DNA from: Blasia pusilla
Lineage: Eukaryota > Marchantiophyta > Marchantiopsida > Blasiales
Assembly: GCA_050084515.1 (NCBI GenBank)
Contig: CM114272.1
Location: 58,590,001 to 58,654,000, forward strand
Direction of reading: 5' to 3'
Length of the DNA stretch: 64,000 nt
Part shown: positions 35,316 to 48,664 of the stretch, one piece after another
Position numbering within the stretch: position 1 is the stretch's first letter
Layout: each line of letters begins with the position of its first letter
Notes under the pieces: model-generated
Database searches by the model: none
What the model was told of the DNA's origin: nothing
Seen by the model: the letters and a program-made list of their open reading frames with translations, nothing else
Position numbers and translations under genes: made by a program

Positions 35316-38220
35316 TCATACATTGCATTCTAGTGCTCCGGAAAGGCCAAATTTGGCACCCACAAAAAGTGATAAATAACAATATTCATGTACTTATGCA
35401 GAGAAACTCAGCTCAATGTTTGGTGAAGGACTAGATTTGGATCATCTATGGATTTCACTGTAGACTAGTTCACTAAAGCACATTGCCTTTGAAATCAAAC
35501 GGAGAGCTTGTCCCAGTCACCAAAGTTGAGGATTCCACTTACAATTCCAAACATCTTCGGACAGGAAGAAGGAATTAAGCTCCAGCTATAGGCTATTTTA
35601 CCAAGTGGTTGCATAAGGAGCAGAGCGACCTGGAATGTAAAGAGACAGAGCACAAACGACTTTGAGAGGCTTAATCAGAGAGGCGATTGGACCCACAAAG
35701 TTACACCTGATGAGGAAGAAACTAAACTGTCTAGTCTGGATCCAACGACGCACCTCTTTCAGGTGTCTGAGTTGCAATCATAGTAACAGTCAAAGGACCT
35801 TGGAAGGGACCTAGAAATTTACATGGAGCTGAAGTGAAGGAAAGTGTTGTCAACAGCCTGGAGAACTTGCATTGCAGCAACACAGACCCTTGCTAACCTG
35901 GGAACATTGACCCATCACCTATTTCTGTGTGAATTTGTGACCGGGAACTCGATCTACTGGCAAACCCTGACGTTGTGAAATTACTCTTTTCACATTCAAG
36001 AATAGGCCTCTAAAGACCAGGACCTGCAGGTCTGAGCAGATCTCACAGATCTGGGAATTTATACTGAGCCACCTTGGGAGTGCTCAAGTTAGAGAATGAC
36101 ACCATCTATTTCACAGCAGATTAACTATTTCCTTTGAAAAATTCTCTCACCCACCAGGAGGCAGCAGAACTAACTGAGGCCGTCAGTTATCTTGATTTTT
36201 TGTGCAAGTTTCCAAAAGTCTTTCTGCTGGGCTGATTAAATAGCAGCTATTTGACTCGATAACTTTACTGTATACTTCTATCCAGGAAACACTGTTCTGG
36301 TTAATTCTGGCCAAATTCTTTCCTTCAAATGAGAATGAATGAAAGCTACGATTGAGAAGATGTGTGGCTCTTCCTCATCAAGTTCCCCAGAGGTGCAATG
36401 CATGTAATGTCTGTTTCCTTTGTCCGCACGTAAAAAAACTCTGCTTTTTCCAGCTCAAAGTCAGAGGACCCACATTTGAATCTGGCCAGGGCCTACTAAA
36501 CCTTGGTTTCCCAAAGGGGCAGAAAGGCAAGGCGCTTGTTGAGTCGATCTTTCGGCATTTATGATAGTGCGGATTTGTCTCATCCTTTCCCCTGTGTAAC
36601 CAGTCTAGTGGGTACACCCTTCCCATAGCTCTTGATGAGCATCCCACCAAAAAAAAAAGGTGAAGCTGATGATCGAATTATCAGCGTCAAGTATCCTTGT
36701 GGGAATCATGTCATATATATATACCAAACTTTAAATCTACTGGTTCTGTAGTCCTGCATGATCACATACCAGATTTGGAAGGCAACATGAATCGCTTTAC
36801 ACACTTATCTCGACAATTATTCTCTGGCGAGGATGTGAGGCTTGTGACCATCTCGGCCCTTACTTTAGAAAAGATCTAGAGATAATAGACGAAACAGGTG
36901 GCCCTCCCCAACAAAATTTGCTGCTGATAATTCAATCCTATATTCCAACGAGAGACATCACAGCTTCTTTAAATTGTGCACAGACTGCCACCAGAGCCCA
37001 AAGGCTAATCTGAAGAGGTGAGTGATTGTAAGGCATGGCCACCTGGACAGATCAAGTTAGGCTAAATGTCTCAACCAAAGCACCAATGCCCTGGGATATA
37101 ATCTCATGGATTATCCTGGTTTCATCTAAAAAGAAGACTCCAAAATGCTCGAACACTTCTTTGGAGCTATCCTGAAGTTGGAACAGAAAGAAAAAGTCCA
37201 TGCTACCTTTGGGATTCATCATCTGCTCTCCACACGCACCTTCTTCACTAAAGCTTTATAATTACAAGCAGGATTTATGCAGCTCTTAAGATGCTGAGCA
37301 AGGAGCTCAATCTGAGACCCAATCCAAGCCTCTTGAAGAAACTGGATTAGAGTTAAAAATCTTGTTAATAACTATCCCAACAACCAGCTCATACTGCAAA
37401 GAAGCCTTCTTGCGAGTTACTGAAGACGAAAGATATGACAAGAGATGACAGATTGAGTTGGGTCATCGAGTGACAATCCTCTTGGGTCTTTCCAAGATAA
37501 GAGCTAGAGGAGATCAAGTCTTGATCTTGGTTGGAAGAGGCGTGGGGTTTTGAGAAAACTGCGCTCCACATCTGGTGAACTCATTCTGCTTTGGAGCAGA
37601 GAAATCTAAGCTTCCAATTCTGTGATTGAAGATTTCATTGTCCCATTTGCTTTGCATTAGTTTGATCCAAATGATATCTTCATTGCATCAGAACACATTA
37701 CATAGTTCTGTAGGGCTCCTCACGAGTAGAACCTTACTGGCATTGTCTGTTTGCTTCCACAAAATCCAAGTCTCTAACATCAATTCTTTGACCACTGGGT
37801 CCATTCCAGGTCAAGTATTGAAGGGGATTCTTGGAAGCACAACGGGCTTGCTCGTGTACACAAGCAACCAGCACTTTGAACCTCCAATATCTCTCTATTT
37901 TGATAAGGGTTACAGAGAGAATCCCTTTCACTTCGACGTGTAGAATGGATTCAAAACAAGGTGGACAGAAACTGGACCGGAAGCCATTTACATGTGCGTC
38001 TGGAACTAATTCAGCACGCCTCCTGAGAACTCGTGACATGACCTGGCAGATCTTGTAACGGAGGCAATCCAAATTCATCTCAAGCTATGGAGATTAGTGG
38101 AGCACTGCCACAACGTACCATTCAGAATAGAAGCACGAAGTACCAATCTGCGTGTGGGTCTATTCTCACCATGGACAGAGCAGTTGTGGTCCAATCTCAC
38201 TGCCAATTCAACTGTGACTA
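35316..38220. other. Upstream of the DUF309 gene, no exon resolved
   Basis: No convincing coding sequence. A block at about 36,340-36,660 ends in a 10-A run and may be a retroposed fragment. A first exon of the DUF309 gene could be hidden here or further right. Confidence 0.4.
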
Positions 38221-38224
38221 CTTC

Positions 38225-38480
38225 TCAAGCGATCCAAAGTTGCAGTCACCAGAATTGCCCCTATCTTCTGCCTCTTCTAAGGAATGAATGACACCATCGA
38301 GTTCCAGAGAAATAGAACCTTTCAATAGAGATATTGATCTCTCATGGGATGAAAGCACTCATGCCGTCCACAGTTGCAATCACAAGAATTCGCCCTTATC
38401 TTCCGCCTTTTTAAGGTATGGATGACACAAACAGAAGAAGTACCTTTCGATATAAATGTCGATCTCTGGTGGGATGAAAT
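38225..38480. repeat. Tandem duplication of about 125 bp
   Basis: 38,225-38,347 and 38,356-38,480 are diverged copies: both hold gttgcaatcac-like agaatt, ccttatcttccgcctt, aaggaatg-gatgacac, and atctctcatgggatgaaa-like words in the same order. Confidence 0.6.
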
Positions 38481-39263
38481 GTGGAAGCTGGCGACGAAAT
38501 CCACTCGCTGCTGACCAGCGCTGGGGGAAACGACGGTACTTCTATAGACGAGTGACGCTGGTGGAGCTCCTGAGGCAGAGATTACTCTACCAAGCCTGAA
38601 CCCATTCAGCCGAAAGACATGCAATCACTTCCGAGTGTCAACGCTCACGATTCCGATTCCGTGCATAGCAAGCCAGCTTCCAAGCCCAAGCCTTCGTAGC
38701 AACTGGGTCCCATTCAAACAATGTTATGAATCAGATACACAACTGTCAAAACAAATGAGCTCCCATTCTCCGTACGAATCAGTTTTCTCGCTAATGTGTG
38801 GCTCCAGAATTGCGATTCTGTCCTTAGCTTTGAAGCCCAATCCTTAAGAGCAGCTGGTTCCCATTCACTAACCTGCATCAATAAAATACTCAACCTTCAC
38901 CATCTCCAATTCCAACTACACGAACCAACTTTCCTCTAACGTGATTGAGGAGAATTCCCATTGAATTCCTACCCAACTACCTTCGAAGCTCAACAACAGA
39001 GCAACTTGGTCACAGGGAATCACTGTCATCCTCTCACATATAAAACCCTGACAAGCTCCAATTCCGACCAAACGGAACAAGCTTCTCTCCAACGAAGCAT
39101 TCCTCCATTCCTGTCCAGTTGACTGGGTACAATTCCGATTCAATCCGTCCGCACGCACCTGCCTACCTTGCAAGCCCAACTTTCAGAGAGCAATTTGGTC
39201 CCATGCAATTACTGCCGTCCCTCACACACTCGTCCCTAACAAAGCTCCAATTCCAACCATATG

Positions 39264-39265
<2 letters not shown>

Positions 39266-39307
<42 letters not shown>
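39266..39307. repeat. (TC)21 microsatellite
   Basis: An uninterrupted TC dinucleotide run of about 42 bases. Confidence 0.95.
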
Positions 39308-39309
<2 letters not shown>

Positions 39310-39779
39310 CAGGGTCGAGCTCACGACAGCAATAATCGATCGTTGAAACCCCCTCCACACAGCACACATCAAGAGCGATCTAGACGCATTCCTCCCACTT
39401 CAACTGCAGACATCTGGAGCTGCCATTGCACCTGCGGATGGGGATGCTTACCTCGTCACCATTGTCCTCTCCTCTCTCTGCAGACGGTTACAACTCCTTC
39501 CCACCTCCAGCAGCTCGCCAGCAAGCACATACGAGCTTCACGTGTGCAGATAGCTCGAGAAAGAGGTGCGGCTGCAGCAGAATGAGGACCAGAGATGGAC
39601 GGGCCCAGCGAACTCCACATTCTCACTGCACTGCAGATTTTTACAGAGGGACGGACGGACGGATGGACGGTCCCACCTCCGGCTCCAGATCCCGAACGAA
39701 GCCTCCGGACACTAAAAGTGCGGTGCGTGGGGGGGAGTCGTCGCTCTTGTGGATGGCAGAGTTCCACTCGATTGACGCG

Positions 39780-40310
39780 CATGAGCGCGACGGAGAGTTC
39801 TGTTAGAGGGGCGAGAGTCCGCTCTCTCCTTGTGAGCGGACAGAGACATTGAATTGAATGGAGATTTGACAAAGAGAGATATATGAATTGAATTGAGGAA
39901 TTGAGAGATGCTGTTAGAGGGGGCGAGAGTTTGCTGCTTTGTTACTCAGAGAGACCTAGAGAGAGATATGAATTGAGTTGAGCAATTGAGAGATGCGGTT
40001 AGAGGGCTGAGAGTCCGCTGCTTTGTTACATACATACAGTAGAGTATAGTAGATTTTTAATCTACTATATGGCTTATGAGACCCCTTCCACATATGTGAA
40101 ATTGACATCGCATCCGACATTCACATCTAGATTTGGGGTTCTTACTCACGACATTTGGTTTTTGTTTCTTTTGTTTTTTAGAGAGAGAGATGGATTGAGT
40201 CGAACTGAATTGAGGAATTGAGAGATGTTGTTAGAGGGGCGAGAGTATGCTGCCTTGCTACCGGAGAGAGAAATTGAATTGAACGGGGAATTGAGAGGGA
40301 GACTACTCAT
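39780..40310. repeat. GA-rich tandem repeats upstream of the DUF309 gene
   Basis: About four degenerate copies of a unit of about 100 bp share gaattgaattgaggaattga, gagatgctgttagagggg, gcgagagt and ctgctttgttac. They resemble in style the GA-rich array upstream of the germin-like gene. Confidence 0.6.
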
Positions 40311-40632
40311 TAAGTAGTTGTCGTAGTCTTACGATCATAGATCATGCGCCCGCGCAGGTGGTTGGACGGTACTTGAGACGGGATGGGTGTAGAGAGAGGA
40401 AGAAGACCAGAGAATTGAATTGAATTTGGAGTAAATGATAAACTCCAATAAAAACGCATGATGAAAAACCCATGAGATACCAAAAGGAGGGTGTAGAGAG
40501 AGGAAAAACCAGTTTCGGGAGCCAAAACTGGCCTAAAAGAAAGAAGCGGCCCTCCCCTATCGACCACATTCACGGATAGCATAAACAATATAACCAACAC
40601 CTAGAAAACTTTGGGTACTACTAAGTGGGCCT

Positions 40633-41544
40633 CTAGCATTGGCGTCTCCAACGGCCTAAAATCCCGTTTGCCTTGGCACGTTGCAAAACTACACAGACCC
40701 GTTGCCTATAATAAAGAATCACAGTAGCTAAGGACAACCCATTTCTCAATTGGAGATAATAGGTGCAATTCGTAAGGAACAAGTCAAACCTCTCCCCCAT
40801 AGCCCCGTACATCTCAATGGCTAGGGGGACAAATCGATATCCATCATGAAGTCGACTATAGATAGGGGTCTTCTTTACCGCCACCGCCGCTCCTTGTAGC
40901 AATCTCCCTTGTACCACCACTTGGGCTTGCACCGCCTCCCGCGTAGGATCCGTCCCTACAACATCCGCCACCACCACCTCAGACTCCCGGGCCATGTAAA
41001 CATCAACACGGATAAGGGAATCCCACATGGACTAGTGTCTCTCTCTCTGCACATGGAAGCCACTCTCGCGAGCAATACAGAACATGATATCCCGCACTGC
41101 ATCGTGAGTGGCTATCCTCTCACCCCCAACTGGACAACATTCAAATGCACACCAAGTGGATCCGGACTCCGACGACACTCGCAATATGTCGAACCAACCA
41201 TCGATAGTTGGGGGCGGCCCAATCGGAACCGCATCGCTGTAGTGTAGGTAAGTTGTGCGATGCGGAAAGCTAGGATGAGGGGGTGAGCCCCCATCCATGA
41301 GCCTGCCCTCTTTCCGGAGCAAGAGCGAATACGGGCCCAAATGTCCATGGGAATATTCCCATTTGACATAGTGCCTCTGAAAACTGCCTCAAAGTGGGTT
41401 TCTATGAAGGAAGATTGGAGTCCAGACTCTATCCCAGAGTGCCCAGAGGTAACTAAGGAGGAGAAAGTGGGAAGAACGGCTCTACCCTCAACTAGAAGGG
41501 ACTCTCTACAAGCTGTGAGTGAAGACTGAAGTGGGAAAAGGCCA
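40633..41544 (-). mobile_element. C-terminal fragment of a non-LTR retrotransposon protein
   Basis: Minus-strand frames give DPLGVHLNVVQLG / GGERIATHDAVRDIMFCIAR, then MARESEVVVADVVGTDPTREA and DGYRFVPLAIEMYGAMGERF, closing with ILYYRQRVCVVLQRAKANGIL. From memory this run is a recurrent tail of plant LINE-like RT proteins; I could not run a search. It is 5'-truncated exactly where half-element C ends (41,544/41,545), the left inversion breakpoint. Confidence 0.5.
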
Positions 41545-42425
41545 CGGACTCGACTCACATCTGTAGGGCGTGGAATCTGCGCAATAGCCTCTACCTTCGT
41601 CTGCTGAACGCCTAACCCACTCGGGTATATGGTGTGTCCCAAGTACTCAATCTGCTCCAGGAAGAATTTGCACTTTCCTGGATGTAACTTCAGTCCATGT
41701 AACTGCAATCGCCGAAACACCTCCTCCAAGTGTCGCTCATGCTCCTCAACCGTGGAACTGAAGATAAGAATATCATCTATGTAACATCGTACAAAATCCA
41801 AGCCAGCCAGAATCCTATCCATCACTCTCTGAAACTCTGCAGGCATGTTCTTCAACCCAAATGGTAAGAACCGCCACTGATACAAGCAATCTCTCCCGAA
41901 CCGATCTATCCCCCAGAATGTTGTCTTCTCCCTGTCCTCCAACTTGATAGGAAGCTAATGATAGCCAAAGACGGAGATCTAAAATCTTGAAGATCTTTGC
42001 ATGCCCTACCGCATCAAAGATCTCTCAGAGTAGGCATGGCGCACCGATCTCGACCTTGTTTGTCGGTTGATAGGACGGTAATCTCCACACATCCGCCTAT
42101 CCGTCCAATTGCCATACATATCCTTCTTCGCCGGCATGACTATGGCAGATGTATACTCCCCATGTGATAACTCCACAAGTCCTGCCTCCAACAAGTCGTG
42201 ACTCCTGCTCCGAATCAAGGCTCGCTCCATATCAGAATGCCTGTAGGGTCGAAAAAAGATCGGCGTATCACTAGCCAACTCAATCCGTATCCTGAGACCC
42301 TTCAACGTCCCCAAGTCTCTCATACAGAAGGCAAAACAATTGACATGCCCTCTCAGAAACCTATGAACTTGCAGTCCCTCTCCTCCTATCAAATTGAGAC
42401 CTATTACAGGCTCCCAAGTCTCCAT
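41545..42425 (-). pseudogene. Reverse transcriptase front part (element half C)
   Basis: The first segment reads LVELSHGEYTSAIVMPAKKD and MCGDYRPINRQ; after a frameshift come RFLPFGLKNMPAEFQRVMD and FVRCYIDDILIFS with the catalytic Y-x-D-D intact, unlike in A. It then ends at the breakpoint after PRPTDVSRVR. Confidence 0.85.
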
Positions 42426-42699
42426 CGTGACCTCACTCGGAGAGGACGCAACCTCCGGCTTTGGTTGCTATGTAGCAACCCTAGCCACCTCCGCAACAGC
42501 CACTCCACTATGACCTCCTACACCATGCTCCATATCCAAAAAATGAACATGTGCTACTCTAGCCGCCGCACTCTCTCGCTCGAACGACGCCCCAGAAGTC
42601 CATGGGTGCCTATCTCTCCTCGTCGGCCCTGACCAATTCTTGTCTGAGACCACAGTGAGGCAATGGTCCAACTCGTGGACGTGACGGCATGGATGACAC

Positions 42700-43660
42700 T
42701 CACATCCGTCTCTGATCAGCCATACCTAGGCTGACTATCCATGTGAGACAGTTGAGGTCCATCGCCTGCCCCAACACTTGTCTCCGGGATGCCTCAGTCA
42801 TCCCTAGCACCGCCGTAGTACCGGTAGTAAATCCCATAGCGCGCTCGCGCTCATTTGCTGTAGGCTCCTCGAATGCTCCAATCACCTCATCCCAAATCAT
42901 CCCTGGCCCTCCCTGACAAAAGGCATGGGATGCTGGGAAGCTCACCAACGTAGGTAAGGCTGCCCTCAACTCCCCCACCCTATTGGCCATGGCCAACGGT
43001 GGTCTATCATCCCATGTCACCACCTGAGATTGATGCCCTAAGCCCAAAATAGCATCCACTGTGAGATGTCTTGCTCTCTGGACTCCACCGTAGGCTCGAC
43101 TCAGTACCTCTGATGGTATCAGGTTCGTCCATCACAGTCGTGGACGATGGGCACGTGACCCAACTCTCGCTGCATCTAACAACACAACAGGTCCCAACCA
43201 GGACCTCACTTGATGTACACTCGTCATCACACGTGCACGAGTGTTTCCAAAATATACGCTGGAGAACATATCTGACTCTCCTGCAAGTGTCGTAATACTC
43301 ACAGCATCTCCCAAAACATCCCTGACCTCGGATCCTGCAATCCAAATCCTCGGCCAGTTGATGAATGACCCTGACATGGCCATCCAAAAATCACCAAATG
43401 AATGGTGCCAACTCTATCCAGATCCTGCACCCCAACCAAAGAGATGTCGGCGGGTAGCGTATCCGATATTCCCGTACTGCAGATACCGGTAGCAACTCAG
43501 GATACCTCTGGACCAATCTCGCCACGTGACCTAATGATACTCGTCGTGCGGTCTCATCTCTCTCCACATAAAGGTACTGATGCACCCGTATGCCCGCGTG
43601 CAATAGTGCAGCCAATCAGGTGCTAATCCCTCCGAAGAGATCTAACACCCTAACACCCTC
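42700..43660 (-). pseudogene. DNA (cytosine-5) methyltransferase domain (element half C)
   Basis: Same module as A. Motif I VLDLFGGIST is followed by a TGA where A has Gly. AALLHAGIRVHQYLYVERDETARRVSL-type sequence follows (43,391-43,615). GWPCQGHSS is readable after a frameshift near 43,370. A deletion near 43,250 removes the ENV (motif VI) region. SRAHRPRL, then ANERERAMGFTTG and LGQAMDLNCLTWI finish the domain. Confidence 0.82.
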
Positions 43661-44410
43661 CTCTAGGCACTGCCACACAACAGGGGTGATATCCAGTGGG
43701 GTCAACGTCTCCACTCCAAGAGCCCGATTCGCCACGTGACTCTCGCTGCTCTGGGAAAAAAACATGACTCCACGCGTGCCTCACGAGGTCGTCGGCACTC
43801 CTCTGTAGCTCTCGAGTCGTACCCCACAATGATGAAGAGGCCTCGCCAACATGGGAAGAGACACCCGGCATGGCCTGCCTCTCCATGGGACTATCCGCTA
43901 CTGGGACATCCTCCGCATGTGCGTTCCCCTCCAACAACTCTCCTGGCCAGCTAACACTACCTGTGAAAGCTGCCAACGTGGTCACAGACTCGCCTCGTGA
44001 TCGACCACCTCGTCTCGCAAACTGCATGGGTAACTGACTCATCCCGCCGTCACCTGACCGCCATCCTGGCCGATAAGCAACGGTCTCCTCCCAGAAGTCA
44101 AGGATGAATCCTAGGGGATATAACACTGTACTCCCCACCAACACATCGTACGACTCAGTTGGTGTCGTAATCGCACGTGTGCGCACCATAGCACTATGCG
44201 TCGCATGCTCTGGCTGGACTCTGACAACAATCTCCTATCGAGTCATATACTAAGTGGATGATACGCCCCCAATCGAGGTCTGTATCTGGAAGGAACAAGG
44301 CTCAATGTCGGCCTTCCGTAACCCCAACGCTAAACACGCCGCCTTCCCTAACATCAAGGGTTGCGCTCCCGAATCAAGTAGGATGCGCTGCGGGTGGTAT
44401 ACTGTCCCCG
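43661..44410 (-). pseudogene. Aspartic protease (element half C)
   Basis: RILLDSGAQPLMLGKA lies near 44,340-44,390, followed after stops by TVLYPLGFILDFWEETVAYRPG (43,650-44,189). Same position and spacing before the methyltransferase as in A and B. Confidence 0.7.
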
Positions 44411-44989
44411 TCGGACTAACCAAGTGAAATACTCCAGCTCAGTTATCCAGTAACACTACCCCAGGTGTCACCACTACGCCGCTCTATGGCCGGTCGAGCT
44501 GGCATATCTACCAACTTCGCCTCCGCGGCATGCCATGACTCTGTAGGGAACGTCCCCAGCAACGGCTCTGAGGGCAAGTCCACCACCTCCTCAACTACCT
44601 CTGAACAAGAAGCAGTCATCTCTCCACGCTCACACAACGTGGCGGCCAACCGAAACACCTCAGCTGGTCCAACTCCCAACGTCGCCAACTCTATGGTGGA
44701 AAATAGTGGAGTCTGACTCACTCTGGTGGCCACCTCCAACACTATGGTCGACACTGACTCCACTCAAGCCGGCATAGGAGTTGTCACTCCAACTCCTCGT
44801 GACGTCGACGTAGGTGCCAAAACTGTAGGCACCGCTGGTCGTCGAGGCACCATCGATGTGAACGACTATGGAACCCTGGCCTGCCGCCCATTGGTCCCCT
44901 ATGGTGGGTCAATCTCAACTCCACCTATCGATCGCTATGTGCCTCTCGCAGCACCCCGAGTCACCACTGCAGCTGCCTCAACCTAGGGT

Positions 44990-46567
44990 GCACTACACAT
45001 AAATCCCATCTTGGCAAGATCCTCACCGGTCAGGATAAGAGGTAGTGAGTCACACTAGCCGCCGCAGCCTCGTGCCTTCCCTAAGCTGCATCATTGTCAT
45101 GGCAGCAATCCTATGCTCCAACTGATCGATGCATGAGAGAAGTGCCGGCTCTGGTGCTCCTGCTCCATCTCCTCTGGCTGGTGGTGGTCCTCTACCACCA
45201 CGTCCAGGAAGAACTCCCCGACCTCCTCCAGGATGATCGCCCCCATGCCCTCGGCCTACCTTTGGACGTGCCCCTCGGCCAAGGTCAAAACATCTATCCC
45301 TAGTGTGACCATATCTGTGGCAATGGTCACACTGGTGCTGTGGTGGGGCCATCCTCTGTGGCTCCTGAGCAATCGGAGGCGCTGGTGGTCCTCTCCCATG
45401 CTGTGGGCAGTCTCTCTGCCTATGGGCCCCTCCACACGTCCAACAAGATCACATTGGTCCCTGCTGGGCAACAAATGTAGGTATGGGTCGTTGCCTCATA
45501 GGCTCACGGACTTGCCCTGCTCTCTAGGCACACTGGCCCGCTCCCGTGGTACTCGTCCTCGCTGTGGCACCTGTGGGGTCACCGTCGCTTGTGGACCCGT
45601 CGACTCTCGAGAAAATCCAGCGGTCACTACCTGCTCCTCACTCATGTTGAGCTCAATACGCTCAGAAAACTCAAAGACCACCTTCAATGTGGGCTTCGCT
45701 GTGTGAATCAGCACCGCATCTCATACTCTCCTCCATAGTTCTCGGTCCACAACCCCGTACCAATACTAGACTGATTGCGCCTCAGTCACTCCAAACGTAG
45801 CAATGATCAGCCTCCTCATGCGTGTGAATGCCTCTCTCAAACTCTCACCTGATCGTCACTGAAAATCAGAGACTCTTTCGCTTGTCGGTCGACGCTTGGT
45901 AGCTCTTCCCCAACTGCCGGAAGAACTCCCTTTGTGGGGTGAAGCTAGGTGGCCCTCTACCACCGTGAGGTCTGTGCCACATCGCCTGTCTCACTGCCCT
46001 CCTCTCCATCTAGTCTCCGGGCTGATGGTGTGGGCCTCTCTCCTCTCACAATCCCATCATATGCCTCGCAACCACTAGTGGACACATACCCTGGAGCCCA
46101 ATACATCCTCCAGGCATCGATCTCTACTGAATATAGTGATCGAACTCCATGTAGTCATCCATCGGAGGACCCTCCAAGTGCTGGAACAACCCCTTCCATG
46201 CCATGAAAGGGTTGAACCGTGTCGGGGTCCGTATCTCCTGGAAGTCGCACCATGTGTGGAACTCCTGGATAAAATCATCTAAGTCGATGGTGCCCACTGC
46301 ACTTGAGAAACGACGCATGCCCCGATGCCCCATGTTGTCCATCTCCTGCCAAATACTATTGTCTCTGTGTGTGATCTCGTCACTAGACCCAGTGTCCAGT
46401 GATGACGATCCAGCCATGGATGGATGTCGAGGGAGCTCCTCACTGGTAACCCCTCGGTATCTCACTCCACTCCGTGTCACACCACTACTACTACTCGCAC
46501 TACCCTGTTCTTCCAAATCCTGGAAGAACGCCGTGCTGACAAACACCTGTCTCATCCGCTCAAGCAC
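44990..46567 (-). pseudogene. Gag with two CCHC zinc knuckles (element half C)
   Basis: ORF 46,124-46,567 has GTIDLDDFIQEFHTWCDF and FMAWKGLFQHLEGPPMDD (capsid part). Further on, frames encode VVFEFSERIELNMSEEQ. Two zinc knuckles then lie in one frame at 45,290-45,445: CWTCGGAHRQRDC (Cx2Cx3Hx4C) and CDHCHRYGHTRDRC (Cx2Cx4Hx4C), followed by a Gly/Arg/Pro-rich stretch. The knuckles bind the element RNA. A has lost them. Confidence 0.72.
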
Positions 46568-47477
46568 TCAGACTCACCGAGAGTCTCCCACATGCCTCAC
46601 TAGCTCACCTATGCTAACATCAATCCCGTGATGACATACCCAGCCTCACGCACGCTCAACACTCGGGCTCACCATGAGCCTCCCAACTGACTCACCTAAC
46701 CTAGCGACACTCTCTCGGGTCTTACACGCGACCCCTATGCGGCAACCGCCGTATATCCACCAACATGCTACACATGAAAAGAATCTACACTCGTCACCAT
46801 CACTGCACCCATCTAGCACCAGCTACTACCCGATACCCAGCACTCTCAATCACACACGACAAGTGCGGGAAAAGGGACTCGAATGGGTAACTTGATGACG
46901 CCCTCCAACCTGCTGCACCGTCAACATGCACTCCTCCACATGATATGACAATCTCCGCAACACAACACTCTCCTCGACCAACACGTCGATTCTCCCGTCA
47001 ACAGATACTCCATCGTCAACTCCCCCCATAAGCGCCGGTGTAACTCACCCACCTCGCCGGCGATCGATTCGGTCTTCCAAAAATAATCTCCGTGCAAAAT
47101 CTCACTCTGAAAAATAGCGTACAAGCCTGCTCAACCACATAGCTCTCCCAACTATATTAGCCATTCCACCTCATCCGCTTCCCAACCTAGTAAGCCAGTT
47201 TTACCATGACTACGTCCGGTCCTACTATGTCTACCTAGTGCCTTGTCGGGGAGGGAAACTTCGCCCGCGGCCCTATGCAGGCCCCTTGGGCCCTAAATGA
47301 GGGAGGGGGCGCTCTGTCTGCCGTCGCCGCCTGTCAGCTCCCGTCGCCGTCCGCCGTCGCCACCCGTTAGCTCCCGTCGCCGCCCGTCAGCTCCTGTCGC
47401 CGCCCATCTGTCCGCGCCCTGACTCTCTTTTCTTCTCTCTCTTGACACCCTCACGCGCGTACACACGACGCTCCACC

Positions 47478-48150
47478 ACACACTACACTCGGCTGTTGTC
47501 CCACGTCAATCCGTACCAGCAAAATCTGAGAGAAAAATGGACAGCGCTTCCGCCCACGGCCTTCTGAACAGAAAAATGAAAAACACCCGCAACACACGTG
47601 TCTCCTAGGGCTCCCGACCAAGGCAACTCGCTTGCCTACCTGCAAACAACGAATTCCCACTAGCCCCTTGACATCTTTCTCATATAAAAATAAAGAGTAG
47701 TAAAAATGACACACCCGGCCTAAAACTCCACTCCTCAATCTACATCGGCATATCGAGCCTATCAAGGAATCCGGACGCTTGCACCCTAGTCCTATCTCAC
47801 ACACATACAAGGGAGGTGCTCCAATGGCCCAACATGAGAAAGATGGCTTAGGAAAGCCATCTTCCTCTCTTATATAGGGTTGGGAAGAGCCAAAAGGCTC
47901 TTCCCCTAAAAATAGCCCTCTCCTTGGTAACCTGCGCGCACAGGTTATTAGGGGCGGGTGACCTGGTCAACAAGTCATCCGGCTGTGAAAGACCTCAAGA
48001 TGAAAGTTGTCAAAAACAACGTTCCTGACACAATGGACCTATCCTCAACCTCATCCGACACCGTGGGACAAAGTTACACTCAAGATAGTCCGTTGGCTCC
48101 TACGCGTTATCCACGATAGATCTCGGCCTATCGGCTACTCAGATGTGACA
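47478..48150 (-). repeat. 5' LTR of element half C
   Basis: From TGTCACATCTGAG at 48,150 to ...GAGTGTAGTGTG near 47,478; TATA box near 47,870-47,876 and the same hairpins as in A. Unlike the right end of D it contains no B unit. A TGGTGG... sequence follows, which could be the primer-binding site start, but I could not match a tRNA. Confidence 0.7.
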
Positions 48151-48224
48151 AATTTCTCTCATCTATAATGGCCTCTTCTATTGAAAGTTTATATGACGAC
48201 ACTGATATTTCTTGTTGTGGACAG

Positions 48225-48664
48225 TCAAATGGTCGTCTAGGACTTGTGAACTTTTCGCATCATCTTCCAAAATGGGGATGGTCTTTCAAACAAGTATATC
48301 ATAGCAGTTTTTTATTTTGAGGTTAATGGTGCAAATGCATGTGGGAAGAATTTGAATTGATACTAACTAAATGTTGTGTATTTTTTAGCTACAAATTGGT
48401 GATCATGTATTACTCACCAAGCCAAAGTTGAGTAGGATGGTGCTTGGATCAGGAGTTATATCAGGTTTTGGTGGAAGAGACAAGTTCCATGCTACAGATG
48501 TCCCCTTAAGCATGGTGAGGGTTGATCTAAACGAGGTGTTCGAGCCAGATAATGCTTTGTGGATGCCGAATTTGATCGACAAACCTGCACAAGAAACATT
48601 TGGTGATGCTCTTGGCTCAAGCATGCTCTGGCTAGAGATGCATATGAGAAAGGTGATTCAGTAG
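48225..48664 (+). pseudogene. 3' exons of a Ptta/En/Spm-type transposase gene (displaced)
   Basis: Exons 48,225-48,293 (acceptor ttgttgtggacag) and 48,389-48,664 (acceptor gtattttttag) join in phase 0: SNGRLGLVNFSHHLPKWGW, then LQIGDHVLLTKPKLS, FHATDVPLSMVRVDLNEVFE and FGDALGSSMLWLEM before the stop. This is the C-terminal domain pattern of plant Ptta/En/Spm (Transposase_24-associated) proteins, by memory. Its incoming phase (0) matches the outgoing phase of the exon at 62,192-62,319 on the other side of the C/D element. It starts 74 bases from the element end, so this is the missing 3' end of the gene at 62,192-64,000. Confidence 0.7.

Larger units (their letters stand above)
41545..48150 (-). 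mobile_element. Element half C: 5' LTR, Gag, protease, methyltransferase, RT front
   Basis: The minus-strand 5' portion of a subtype-1 element. It begins TGTCACATCTGAG at 48,150, next to AATT (48,151-48,154), and stops abruptly inside RT at VSRVR (41,545). The missing remainder is in D on the plus strand, starting with the next base. C plus D lengths equal a complete element (about 9.6 kb). Interrupted by stops and frameshifts. Confidence 0.85.

Noticed and set aside
36340-36660. SINE or processed fragment with a terminal A10 run
   Set aside because: A and B box matches are weak and no target duplication was found.
38322-38624. ORF resembling a transit peptide
   Set aside because: It has no ATG (begins at TTG after an in-frame stop) and overlaps a tandem duplication.
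39452-39872. Ser/Arg-rich ORF upstream of the DUF309 gene, with a GAG|GTAAGC donor, as its transit-peptide exon
   Set aside because: The ORF hits a stop just before the donor, and the donor phase does not join exon 35,034-35,315; the alternative frames have stops.
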